From contig NZ_CP023507.1 of the NCBI RefSeq assembly GCF_002386345.1, forward strand, positions 372,001 through 436,000: 64,000 nucleotides of DNA, given 5' to 3'. Positions 52,543 to 61,575 of this stretch are shown here, in pieces (the first letter of the stretch is position 1; each line of letters starts with the position of its first letter). Both the position numbers and the translations under genes were made by a program. The notes under the pieces are model-generated. The model did no database searches. It saw only the letters and a list, made by a program, of their open reading frames with translations, and was not told where the DNA came from. Source of the DNA: Streptococcus oralis (GTDB lineage: Bacteria; Bacillota; Bacilli; Lactobacillales; Streptococcaceae).

Positions 52543-52690
52543 GCTGGTAAAAGCTTAGGAGAAAGATGTAGAAATTCAACATTTTTAAGGAAAGTTTTAA
52601 GTTGATTTTTTGAGATTTTTTTTAAAAGAGAGGTCGTTTTTTGATACTTTTCAAAAGCTTGTGTTGCTTCTAAAAATTGCGACAAATAAT

Positions 52691-52719
52691 TTGAATAATC
52701 AAGTGAAATCAGATAGAAT
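52691..52719 (+). promoter_or_regulatory. zmpB promoter
   Basis: TTGAAT (52691-52696), 17 nt, TAGAAT (52714-52719), 41 nt before the start codon. The rest of 52543-52690 is A+T-rich with no gene. Confidence 0.6.
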
Positions 52720-52759
52720 AGAAAGGATTGAATAACATATTGAAGAGGAAATTTTGAGA

Positions 52760-55700
52760 ATGAAACATCAGTTTTATGGAGAAAAACGACAGCGCTTTTC
52801 TTTCAGGAAGTTGTCAGTTGGGCTCGTTTCGGCGACGATTGGAAGCTTCTTTTTGAGTGGGCAAATAACTGGGGACTTGACTTCTGTAAAGGCAGCAGAA
52901 ATTCAAAGTCAGCAGTCTGCTCAGGTCAAATACCACTACGTAGTGGAGTCTGAATTGACGGAGGCAGAGAAGAGTGCCTTGATCAGGGAGATTCCAAAGT
53001 ATGTTGAGGACGCTTCAGAGACCTATTATTTAGTTTATCGTCCGACTACTCAAGGGGATTCATCTGGAGTATTGCCTAAGACAGGTCACTCCGGCCTTTG
53101 GGAATCCACTTTTACAGCGATGGGTCTTACATTACTAGTGCTTGTAGTTGTTAGAGGCAGAAATGGGAAGAGGTATTTATCTTCGATCTTGTTGGTAACT
53201 GGAATGGGATCCATACTGCTATCTCCAACAGTCTTAGCGGTTACGAATATCGAACTCGCTGCATATAATCAAAGTCTTAACTTGGGTCTTGGAGATGCAC
53301 TTCCAGCGCCATTGAAAATTGACGGTTACGACTATATCGGTTACTTAAAGAATGAAGAACAAAATGATAGTCATTTAGCTCATTCTGCTCTGAAGGAAAA
53401 TCTGACACTTGACTTAGAGAAAGAGAAGGGAAGTGAACTTAAGCCAAGTGAAACAAATCTTGATATGAAAGAGATTGTTTCAGATAAGGGGGATGCTTTA
53501 ACTGAGGAAGAAAGAGAAACTATAGCTGCTAAGGAGATAGAGTTCACACGCTCAACTCCTATTTATGACTTACCAGAACTAAAAATTAGCGAGCAGGAGT
53601 CAGTTCAAGAACTTCCTTATCAGACAAAATACCAATATACCGATGAATTGGCTCAAGGCCAATCAAAAGTCATACAATCAGGTGTTCGAGGTCAACGTAC
53701 AGTAGTGACTCGTCATTTTCGTAAGAATCAAGAAATCGTGAAAAGCGAAATGATTTCTGATCAAGTGACGGTTGAACCTGTTTCTGAAATTATTTTAGTT
53801 GGAACAGCTCCAGCTAACTCGATACCAAAAGAAACTCCAGTTCACGAAGTTCCAGAATTAGCAGAGTACGGTACAACTCCTGAGACATCTCCAGTTCATG
53901 AAGTTCCAGAATTGAAGGAATATGGCACAAATCTTGATACAGCTCCAGTTCATGAAGTTCCAGAACTGACGGAATATGGAACTAGTCCTGAGACGTCTCC
54001 GGTTCGTGAGACTCCAGAACTGACGGAATATGGGACAAATCCTGATAAAGCGCCAGTTCACGAAGTTCCAGAATTAGCAGAGTATGGCACCAGTTCTGAT
54101 ACGCCTCCAGTTCAAGAGATTCCAGAACTGACAGAATATGGCACCAGTCCAGAAACAGCGCCTGTTCAAGAGAACTCTGAGTTGGAATTGACTACAAATG
54201 ATGAGGTTAGAATAGAAAAGATTGATTTTTCTATTGACGAGCAATATACAGATGAGATTCCAGAGGGTAGTCGCCAGATTGCAACACCAGGTGTTGAGGG
54301 AGAGCGCACGATCAAGACTCGCGTCTACAGTTCTAACGGTCAAGAGGTTGATCGCCAAGAATTATCCAATGAGGAAACTCTAGCTCCTGTAACGCAAGTG
54401 GTCAAAGTTGGCACGGCTAAGCCAACCATGGTGCCAAATGATGCACCGAAAGAAGACGCTCTGCCAGAGTATCCACTAACTTATACCGACGAAACTCGGG
54501 TTGAGAAAATTAACTTCACAATTCGTGAAGAAGAAACGGATGAGCTAGTTCAAGATGCTCGTCAAATCGCAACTCCGGGTGTCCAAGGTGAACGTACGAT
54601 TAAGACCCGTGTCTACAGTTCTAATGGTCAAGTTGTTGACCGCCAAGAATTGTCTAATGAGGAAACCTTGGCTCCGGTAACGCAAATCGTCAAAGTCGGC
54701 ACAGCTAAACCAACCGTAGTACCAAACGATGCACCGAAAGAAGACGCTCTGCCAGAGTATCCACTAACTTATACCGACGAAACTCGGGTTGAGAAAATTA
54801 ACTTCACAATTCGTGAAGAAGAAACGGATGAGCTTGTTCGAGATGCTCGTCAGATTGCAACTCCAGGTGTCCAAGGTGAACGTACGATTAAGACCCGTGT
54901 CTACAGTTCCAACGGTCAAGTTGTCGACCGCCAAGAGTTGTCTAACGAGGAAACTCTAGCTCCAGTAACGCAAATTGTCAAAGTCGGCACAGCTAAACCA
55001 AGCATGGTACCGAACGAAGCGCCAAAAGCAGACGCCCTGCCAGAGTATCCGTTGACATATACTGACGAAACTCGCGTAGAGAAAATCAACTTTAGCATTC
55101 GTGAAGAAGAAACCGATGAGCTTGTTCAAGATGCCCGCCAGATTGCAACACCAGGTGTTGAGGGTGAACGTACGATTAAGACCCGTGTCTACAGTTCCAA
55201 CGGTCAAGTTGTCGACCGCCAAGAATTGTTTAATGAGGAAACCTTGGCTCCTGTAACGCAAATTGTCAAAGTAGGAACTGCTAAACCAAATATGGTACCG
55301 AGCGAAGCACCGAAAGCAGACGCTCTGCCAGAATATCCGTTGACTTATACCGATGAAACTCGGGTTGAGAAAATTAACTTTAGCATTCGTGAAGAAGAAA
55401 CGGATGAATTGGTCCAAGATGCCCGCCAAATCGCGACTCCGGGAGTCCAAGGCGAACGTACTATCAAGACTCGTGTTTACAGTTCCAACGGTCAAGTTGT
55501 CGACCGCCAAGAATTGTCTAATGAGGAAACCTTGGCTCCTGTAACGCAAATTGTCAAGGTCGGCATAGCTAAGCCAACTATGGTACCGAACGATGCACCG
55601 AAAGCAGACGCTCTGCCAGAGTATCCACTGACTTATACAGATGAAACGCGCGTAGAGAAAATCAACTTTAGCATTCGTGAAGAAGAAACCGATGAGCTTG

Positions 55701-58700
55701 TTCGAGATGCTCGTCAAATCACAACTCCGGGTGTTCAAGGTGAGCGGACCATCAAGACTCGTGTTTACAGCTCTAACGGTCAAGAGGTTGACCGTCAAGA
55801 ACTTTCGAATGAAGAAACCTTGGCTCCCGTAACACAGATTGTCAAAGTCGGAACTGCTAAACCAAGCATGGTACCAAGCGAAGCGCCAAAAGCAGACGCT
55901 CTGCCAGAATATCCACTGACTTACACGGATGAAACTCGTGTAGAAAAAATCAATTTCACCATTCGTGAAGAAGAAACGGATGAGCTTGTTCGTGATGCTC
56001 GTCAAATTGCAACTCCGGGTGTCCAAGGCGAACGTACCATTAAGACCCGAGTCTACAGTTCTAACGGTCAAGAGGTTGACCGCCAAGAGTTGTCTAATGA
56101 GGAAACCCTAGTTCCTGTAACGCAAATAGTCAAAGTTGGAACGGCTAAACCAACCATGGTGCCAAATGATGCGCCGAAAGCAGATGCTTTAGAGGAGTTC
56201 GATTTAATTTCACTGCATAATCTCTTGGCAGAAGCGGATCAGATTAAAGCTCAGGCCCGTTATTTCAACGATAGTCAGAGTCATCAAGCTAACTATGATG
56301 CTGCTTTGACGGCTGGTCAAGCGATTCTGAGCCAATCCCAAGCCAGCCAAGCAGAAGTCAACCAACTGGTGGAACAAATCAATCAAGCCAAGGCTCAATT
56401 AAGTGGTCTTGAAGTTGTTAAAACAGCTCTTCAGACTGAGTACGATTTAAATCCAACGGTTAAAACTTCGGTTAAATATAAGAATGCGGATTCAGAAAAG
56501 CAGACAGCTTATACTGACGAATTGACCAAGGCAGACAAAGTTTTGAACAATCAAACTGCTACACAAGTACAGGTCAACCAAGTTCTTGCTAGCCTGACAG
56601 CAGCCAAAGAAGCTCTAAATGGAGTGCCTAAAGTCAAGCCGACCGTTTCCATTCTAAGTCTGACTGAGAATGCTGATGATAAGTCGGTGACGGTCCAATA
56701 TAGATTGGAAGACCAGACCCAGTCCTTCCGTTCAGCGACTGCAGAATTGTATCAGGGAGACCAGCTGATTCGCACTCTTCCAATTACCAACTTCGCTGGC
56801 AGCTTGAAAATTGGCGACCTAGACTACTACACAGGCTACACTCTAAAAACCAAGTTGACTTATGAACTGGATAATGGCAGCTTTACTGAGTTTGAAACAG
56901 ACAGTCGTAACTTTGAGCTAGAATACAAGAAGATTGCCTTCCGTGATATTGATTCCGTTGAGTTTTATCATAAAGAAAACGACCAATACAAGCGCTTTGT
57001 ATCGATGAACTCTATTCCTACGGATCTGTCTACCTACTTCGTCAAGATCAAATCAAGCGAATCCAAGGAAATTCTCCTACCTGTTCACAGCATTTCTGAA
57101 GTAGAGAAAGATGGCAAGGCAGTTTATAAGGTTAATGTAACCCTTCCTGAACTCGTCCAAGAAAGTGAAGCGGGCTACAAGTCTGGGCACGACTTCTATA
57201 TCAGTAAGGCAGTCCCAAGTCAGCAAAATGTCTACACTAGCTTTGCAGGATTGGTAGAAGCTATGAAGCGAAATATGGCAGGAAATTATGTTCTGGGAGC
57301 TGATTTGGATGCGAGTGAGGTCAACCTAGCTCCTGCGGATTATGTCTACCTCAAAGGAAACTTCACCGGCAGTCTGACGGGTAGTCAAAATGGTAAGCAA
57401 TATGCGATTTACAATCTAGCCAAGCCTTTATTTGAAAACCTCAAGAGTGGCTCTACCATTTCAAATATCGACTTTAAAGATGTGAATATCGTGGGTACCT
57501 ATGACTCAGCTGCGCTGGCACGCAATGCGGAGAATGCGCGAATCACAGATGTTTCTGTTCAGGGGAGAGTATCGGTAGTAGGCAACGCCTCTAACGTAGC
57601 GGGTCTAGTAGTTAATGGAACCAATACGAAGATTACAAATAGTTCCTTTACGGGAACTATCCTATCTAACAGTCAACACATCAAAGCTTATAATGTAGGT
57701 GGTTTGGTTGCAAGCCTTAAAGGAGGAGAATCTCTTCTTAGCCAAAGTAAAGCAGATGTAACGATTATTAGTGGAGCTCGATCAAATGAACAACGTATCG
57801 GTGGTTTGGTTGGACGTCTAGAAAACAATGCTCGAATCACCAAATCTTATGTGACAGGAAAAGTATATAATTCAACCACTAACGGTCAAATCGGTGGAGT
57901 GGTCGGCTCGAACTACTTTAATGGTTTAGTTGATAATGTGATCAGCAATGTTAGCGGTACAAACGTTTACAGTATTTCTGGAGATCAGGGCTACAAAAAC
58001 GACCGCATTACGCAAGCCTATAAAGTTGCCAAGAGTGAAACCTTGAAAAACGATCAGTTTGTTACTTCTACCATTACTCAAGAAGAAATGGAAGAAAAAC
58101 TGACTGCTATGAACATCACGACTAGCCTAGATGACACGAATCTAAATATGCGTTTTGTCGACTATGGTGAAGTAAACAATGCTCAATTCGACCGTGGATA
58201 TTCTTATGCAAATATGGAGAAACTGCTTCCTTTCTACAATAAAGAAACCATTGTTTCGTTTGCGAACAAGATTCCGAAAGAGCATAAGTTGAATAAGGAG
58301 TACCTACTGGATGTTGTTCCGATGAAGGGTGACCAGATTATCACTGATATCCATAGCAATAAAACAGCAATCAATCGTTTGATGCTTCACTACATGGACA
58401 ATACCATTGACTATCTAGAAATATCTTATCAGGGAGATTTCGTCAACCAAGGTATTGCTGAGTATAGAATGAAGGGATTAGACCTTCTTTATACTCCAGA
58501 AGCCTTCGTATCAGATTATACTAGCATTCTAAATCAAGTGTTGCCAGAGCTGAACAAGGTCGTTCTTGATTCGCCAGCTATGCGCACAGTTCTCGGGGTA
58601 GCAGCAGACACTTCTTTAGATGAACTATACTTAGACACTGCATTTACGCAAGTGAAAAGCAAGCTATCAGGTGAGCTTCGCAAAGTGCTAGCTATGGATA

Positions 58701-60730
58701 AGGCTATCAATACTGAAGGTGAAGTAGTTAAGGATTATCTTGTTAAGAAGATTCTTGCTGATAAAGAAGCTTTCCTATTGGGTCTGACTTACCTTAACCG
58801 TTGGTACAATATCAACTATGATACCTTTAATGTTAAGGACTTGTCGGCTTACAAGATGGATTTCTACGGTAAGATTGACGTTTCGGTTCTTGATACAATC
58901 ATTGCTTTAGGAAAATCAGGACTTGAGAATCTCAAGGCTAAGAACAACTATACAGCGTATGATAATTCGCTCTCTGAAGCAACTGGCAAGCGAGGACTCT
59001 TCAATTACCTTGAAGGCTACCGTCAGCTCTTCTTACCATACAAGACCAATAATGAATGGCTCAAGACCAATACAAAAGCCTACATCGTTGAGGCTAAGTC
59101 CGATGTAGCAGAAGCGAGACAGCTTCAGGACGCAGCCGAGGGCAAGAGCAAGTACTCTGTCGGTGTTTATGACAAGATTACAGCAGATAATTGGGAACAC
59201 AAGGGCATGCTCCTGCCACTCTTGACCATGACGGAGAAAGGTGTCTATGCTATCTCTAATATGTCTACCCTCTCTATGGGAGCTTATGATCGCTACCGCC
59301 TGGATGCCAATAACAGAGTGCGCACAGACGCAGAACTAGTTGAATATGTCGAAGACAGAGTGAGAAAAACAGCTGAATACCAGCGCGACCACTATGATTT
59401 CTGGTATAAGATTCTCAGTCCAGAAAGCAAGGACAAGCTCTTCCGTTCGGTTCTGGTTTATGATGGATTCTCATTGGTTGACAAGAATGGTCAAAGATAT
59501 TGGGCTCCAGCTAATGACAAAAAATCACAGGCTATGCAGGAATTCTTTGGACCAGCTGGCAAGTGGTATCCAAGCAAGGGCTATAATGCCTATGCTACGG
59601 GTAGTGTAACTCACTTTGATGCTGCTAAATTGTTGGAAGACTATGGTAACTCAGTCTACACGCATGAGATGACCCATAACTCTGACGGTGCAATTTACTT
59701 TGAAGGTTATGGCCGTCGTGAGGGCTTGGGTGCGGAACTCTATGCTCGGGGACTCTTGCAATCTTCGCCGAGCGCAGATGAACCAACTATTACGCTCAAT
59801 ACTCTCTTCAAGGTGGACAAGGATTCTAAGACACGTATGCATACCTATAATTTCAAGGAACGTGTTCAAAATGCAGCAGACCTGCAACACTATGTCCATG
59901 GTATGTTTGACATGATCTACACCTTGGACTATCTAGAAGGTACTTCTATGCTGAAGCAGAGTGATGCTGCCAAGTTACAGTGGTTCAGGAAGATGGAGAA
60001 TTACTATATTACAGATAAGTATGGCAAGGAGACCCACGCTGGAAACCAGACGCGAAGCTTTACAGCTGAGGAAATCAAGCAGCTGAAGACCTTTGACTCC
60101 CTGATTGAAAATGATGTGATCACTCGTAGGGAGAACAAGGAAAGCGGAAAATATGGTCGAAATGGCTACCTCAGTCTCAGCCTCTTCTCACCAATTTACT
60201 CAGCCTTGAGCAATCCAAATGGAGCACCTGGTGACGTTATGTTCCGTCGCACAGCCTATGAATTACTGGCAGCCAAGGGCTATCATGACGGATTTGTCCC
60301 TTATGTTTCTGGTCAGTACTCTCAGGAAGCCTTCGATGAAGGGATGAAAACGTGGGACGGATGGTCTGGAAGAGATGTCGGTCTCGTGACCGACCAGAAA
60401 GTCTTGGAAAATGTATTTAAAGGTGAATACACCTCTTGGGCAGCCTTCAAGAAGGCCATGTATAAGGAGCGGATTGATCAGCTGACCAAGCTCAAACCAA
60501 TTACCATTGAGTACGAGCTTAAAAATCCAAACAGTACCAAGAAAGTAACCATTCGCTCTTATGCAGAGATGCAGCAGTTGATGGACGCAGCCGTGGCAGA
60601 GGATGTGCGCAACATTACCAATGCTACTAGCCGTGTCGAAGCTAGCTGGGTCAACCTGCTCAAGAAGAAGATTTACAACGCTTATCTTCGTGAGACAGAC
60701 GACTTTAGACAGTCTATCTTTGAAAGATAG
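52760..60730 (+). CDS. zmpB: ZmpB-like M26 zinc metalloprotease, surface protein
   Basis: 2656 residues from ATG 52760 (GAGGAA upstream). Order: a YSIRK-type signal (RFSFRKLSVGLVSATIGS); LPKTG near residue 112 followed by two hydrophobic segments, the N-terminal sorting layout peculiar to IgA1/Zmp proteases; a first G5-like domain; six or seven 19-residue VHEVPELxEYGT repeats; seven near-identical G5-type repeats; two FIVAR-like helical units; a GLUG-containing M26 N-terminal region; and the peptidase domain. The zinc site is HEMTH (H2302, E2303, H2306) with Glu2326 twenty residues later. HEMTHNSDGAIYFEG is ZmpB-like rather than Iga-like as I recall. The host substrate cannot be read from sequence. 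Confidence 0.9.
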   Translation: MKHQFYGEKRQRFSFRKLSVGLVSATIGSFFLSGQITGDLTSVKAAEIQSQQSAQVKYHYVVESELTEAEKSALIREIPKYVEDASETYYLVYRPTTQGDSSGVLPKTGHSGLWESTFTAMGLTLLVLVVVRGRNGKRYLSSILLVTGMGSILLSPTVLAVTNIELAAYNQSLNLGLGDALPAPLKIDGYDYIGYLKNEEQNDSHLAHSALKENLTLDLEKEKGSELKPSETNLDMKEIVSDKGDALTEEERETIAAKEIEFTRSTPIYDLPELKISEQESVQELPYQTKYQYTDELAQGQSKVIQSGVRGQRTVVTRHFRKNQEIVKSEMISDQVTVEPVSEIILVGTAPANSIPKETPVHEVPELAEYGTTPETSPVHEVPELKEYGTNLDTAPVHEVPELTEYGTSPETSPVRETPELTEYGTNPDKAPVHEVPELAEYGTSSDTPPVQEIPELTEYGTSPETAPVQENSELELTTNDEVRIEKIDFSIDEQYTDEIPEGSRQIATPGVEGERTIKTRVYSSNGQEVDRQELSNEETLAPVTQVVKVGTAKPTMVPNDAPKEDALPEYPLTYTDETRVEKINFTIREEETDELVQDARQIATPGVQGERTIKTRVYSSNGQVVDRQELSNEETLAPVTQIVKVGTAKPTVVPNDAPKEDALPEYPLTYTDETRVEKINFTIREEETDELVRDARQIATPGVQGERTIKTRVYSSNGQVVDRQELSNEETLAPVTQIVKVGTAKPSMVPNEAPKADALPEYPLTYTDETRVEKINFSIREEETDELVQDARQIATPGVEGERTIKTRVYSSNGQVVDRQELFNEETLAPVTQIVKVGTAKPNMVPSEAPKADALPEYPLTYTDETRVEKINFSIREEETDELVQDARQIATPGVQGERTIKTRVYSSNGQVVDRQELSNEETLAPVTQIVKVGIAKPTMVPNDAPKADALPEYPLTYTDETRVEKINFSIREEETDELVRDARQITTPGVQGERTIKTRVYSSNGQEVDRQELSNEETLAPVTQIVKVGTAKPSMVPSEAPKADALPEYPLTYTDETRVEKINFTIREEETDELVRDARQIATPGVQGERTIKTRVYSSNGQEVDRQELSNEETLVPVTQIVKVGTAKPTMVPNDAPKADALEEFDLISLHNLLAEADQIKAQARYFNDSQSHQANYDAALTAGQAILSQSQASQAEVNQLVEQINQAKAQLSGLEVVKTALQTEYDLNPTVKTSVKYKNADSEKQTAYTDELTKADKVLNNQTATQVQVNQVLASLTAAKEALNGVPKVKPTVSILSLTENADDKSVTVQYRLEDQTQSFRSATAELYQGDQLIRTLPITNFAGSLKIGDLDYYTGYTLKTKLTYELDNGSFTEFETDSRNFELEYKKIAFRDIDSVEFYHKENDQYKRFVSMNSIPTDLSTYFVKIKSSESKEILLPVHSISEVEKDGKAVYKVNVTLPELVQESEAGYKSGHDFYISKAVPSQQNVYTSFAGLVEAMKRNMAGNYVLGADLDASEVNLAPADYVYLKGNFTGSLTGSQNGKQYAIYNLAKPLFENLKSGSTISNIDFKDVNIVGTYDSAALARNAENARITDVSVQGRVSVVGNASNVAGLVVNGTNTKITNSSFTGTILSNSQHIKAYNVGGLVASLKGGESLLSQSKADVTIISGARSNEQRIGGLVGRLENNARITKSYVTGKVYNSTTNGQIGGVVGSNYFNGLVDNVISNVSGTNVYSISGDQGYKNDRITQAYKVAKSETLKNDQFVTSTITQEEMEEKLTAMNITTSLDDTNLNMRFVDYGEVNNAQFDRGYSYANMEKLLPFYNKETIVSFANKIPKEHKLNKEYLLDVVPMKGDQIITDIHSNKTAINRLMLHYMDNTIDYLEISYQGDFVNQGIAEYRMKGLDLLYTPEAFVSDYTSILNQVLPELNKVVLDSPAMRTVLGVAADTSLDELYLDTAFTQVKSKLSGELRKVLAMDKAINTEGEVVKDYLVKKILADKEAFLLGLTYLNRWYNINYDTFNVKDLSAYKMDFYGKIDVSVLDTIIALGKSGLENLKAKNNYTAYDNSLSEATGKRGLFNYLEGYRQLFLPYKTNNEWLKTNTKAYIVEAKSDVAEARQLQDAAEGKSKYSVGVYDKITADNWEHKGMLLPLLTMTEKGVYAISNMSTLSMGAYDRYRLDANNRVRTDAELVEYVEDRVRKTAEYQRDHYDFWYKILSPESKDKLFRSVLVYDGFSLVDKNGQRYWAPANDKKSQAMQEFFGPAGKWYPSKGYNAYATGSVTHFDAAKLLEDYGNSVYTHEMTHNSDGAIYFEGYGRREGLGAELYARGLLQSSPSADEPTITLNTLFKVDKDSKTRMHTYNFKERVQNAADLQHYVHGMFDMIYTLDYLEGTSMLKQSDAAKLQWFRKMENYYITDKYGKETHAGNQTRSFTAEEIKQLKTFDSLIENDVITRRENKESGKYGRNGYLSLSLFSPIYSALSNPNGAPGDVMFRRTAYELLAAKGYHDGFVPYVSGQYSQEAFDEGMKTWDGWSGRDVGLVTDQKVLENVFKGEYTSWAAFKKAMYKERIDQLTKLKPITIEYELKNPNSTKKVTIRSYAEMQQLMDAAVAEDVRNITNATSRVEASWVNLLKKKIYNAYLRETDDFRQSIFER
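53828..54180 (+). repeat. 19-residue VHEVPEL-EYGT repeats in ZmpB
   Basis: Six to seven units of 57 nt such as SPVHEVPELKEYGTNLDT, with HEVPEL, RETPEL and QEIPEL variants. Disordered, acidic spacer sequence. Confidence 0.85.
54201..56190 (+). repeat. Array of seven 288-bp G5-type repeats in ZmpB
   Basis: Units begin at about 54201, 54489, 54777, 55065, 55353, 55641 and 55929. Each encodes 96 residues of the pattern TRVEKINFTIREEETDELV, ARQIATPGVQGERTIKTRVY and VTQIVKVGTAKP. Units 2-7 differ at a few positions only; unit 1 is diverged at its start. G5 domains extend proteins from the wall and may bind amino sugars or zinc. Confidence 0.92.
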
Positions 60731-60738
60731 ACACGAAA

Positions 60739-60767
60739 AAAGAAGATCCAAGTGATCTTCTTTTTTT
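60739..60767 (+). terminator. zmpB terminator
   Basis: AAAGAAGATC and GATCTTCTTT form a 10-bp stem, followed by TTTT. The remaining intergenic DNA to 60960 contains a probable extended -10, TGGTAAAAT, near 60928. Confidence 0.9.
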
Positions 60768-60960
60768 AGGTGAATGGCTTGCTTAGTACAAAAACGAATG
60801 AATTTACAAATAAATTGATACATGACCTATTTTTTACTCTAAATGTCTGTATAGAAATTGGAAATCATTCACCATCTAGTATACTCGTTTTGAAATTTAT
60901 TTTGTTTTTCATGAAAATATGGTAAAATGATAGTTGTAAAAATTTTTTAAGGAGATTCGG

Positions 60961-61341
60961 ATGAAAACAAAAACACTTGCTCGCGTAAATGCGATTTTTG
61001 GTCTTATTTCAGGTATCGTCTTGCTGTTGGCACCTCTTGTTATGTTTATGATAGCTGTCGGGGCTGCTGCGGCGACGGAGGACTCGGATGCAACAGTTGG
61101 TATATTGACGATTTTTTCAATCATTTTGGCATTGGTAAAAATTGCTGTCTTGGTTTTAGGAATTGTGTCTATTGTCTATTACAAGGACGATGAACGTGTG
61201 ACCCCTGCACCGTCTGTTTTGTTTATCGTAGGTGGTTCTGTTGGATTGATCCCATTCTTGGGATGGGTAGGAGGAATTCTGACAATCATTGGTGGATCCC
61301 TCTATTTTGGACTTTTGAAAAAATTCGAGATTCAAGAATAA
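60961..61341 (+). CDS. Small four-segment membrane protein (DUF4064-like)
   Basis: 126 residues with four hydrophobic segments (about 10-38, 46-66, 80-100 and 103-120) and short polar loops. The Gly/Ile-rich segments LGWVGGILTIIGGSLYFGLL resemble the small DUF4064-type proteins found in streptococci, but this is tentative. AAGGAG lies before the ATG, and it has its own terminator. It separates the two protease genes and shows no obvious link to them. Confidence 0.6.
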   Translation: MKTKTLARVNAIFGLISGIVLLLAPLVMFMIAVGAAAATEDSDATVGILTIFSIILALVKIAVLVLGIVSIVYYKDDERVTPAPSVLFIVGGSVGLIPFLGWVGGILTIIGGSLYFGLLKKFEIQE

Positions 61342-61372
61342 TAACTTTTTGTTAGGAATATTTTCAAATAAG

Positions 61373-61397
61373 AGAAGGCGCTTAGCCTTCTTTTTTT
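61373..61397 (+). terminator. Terminator after the small membrane-protein gene
   Basis: AGAAGGC-GCTTA-GCCTTCT stem followed by TTTTTT. A TATAAT box at 61491-61496 before the next gene has only a weak -35. Confidence 0.85.
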
Positions 61398-61575
61398 GTT
61401 ACCAAGCAGGGGTAGATTTGACAGGATAAATAAGCTTTAATAATCGTAAAATCTAAAGCATTTATTTGAGACAAGGAACTCTTTTTATAGTATAATGGTT
61501 GATGTAAAATACCTATATCAAAATATAATACTAGTTATTTTCTTGATAGAGGTTGAAAAGTTGAGAGGATATAGA

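Noticed and set aside
52470..52685. 71-codon - strand frame between ileS and zmpB
   Set aside because: It runs through the ileS terminator, uses a TTG start without a ribosome-binding site and resembles no family.
54956..56086. Long open frame on the - strand across the G5 repeats (376 codons)
   Set aside because: It is the antisense of the repeat array. Repeated codon use keeps the frame open, and there is no ribosome-binding site or sensible protein composition.
54201..56190. CRISPR-like periodic repeat
   Set aside because: Period is 288 bp, there are no spacers, and the repeats are coding within one continuous protein.
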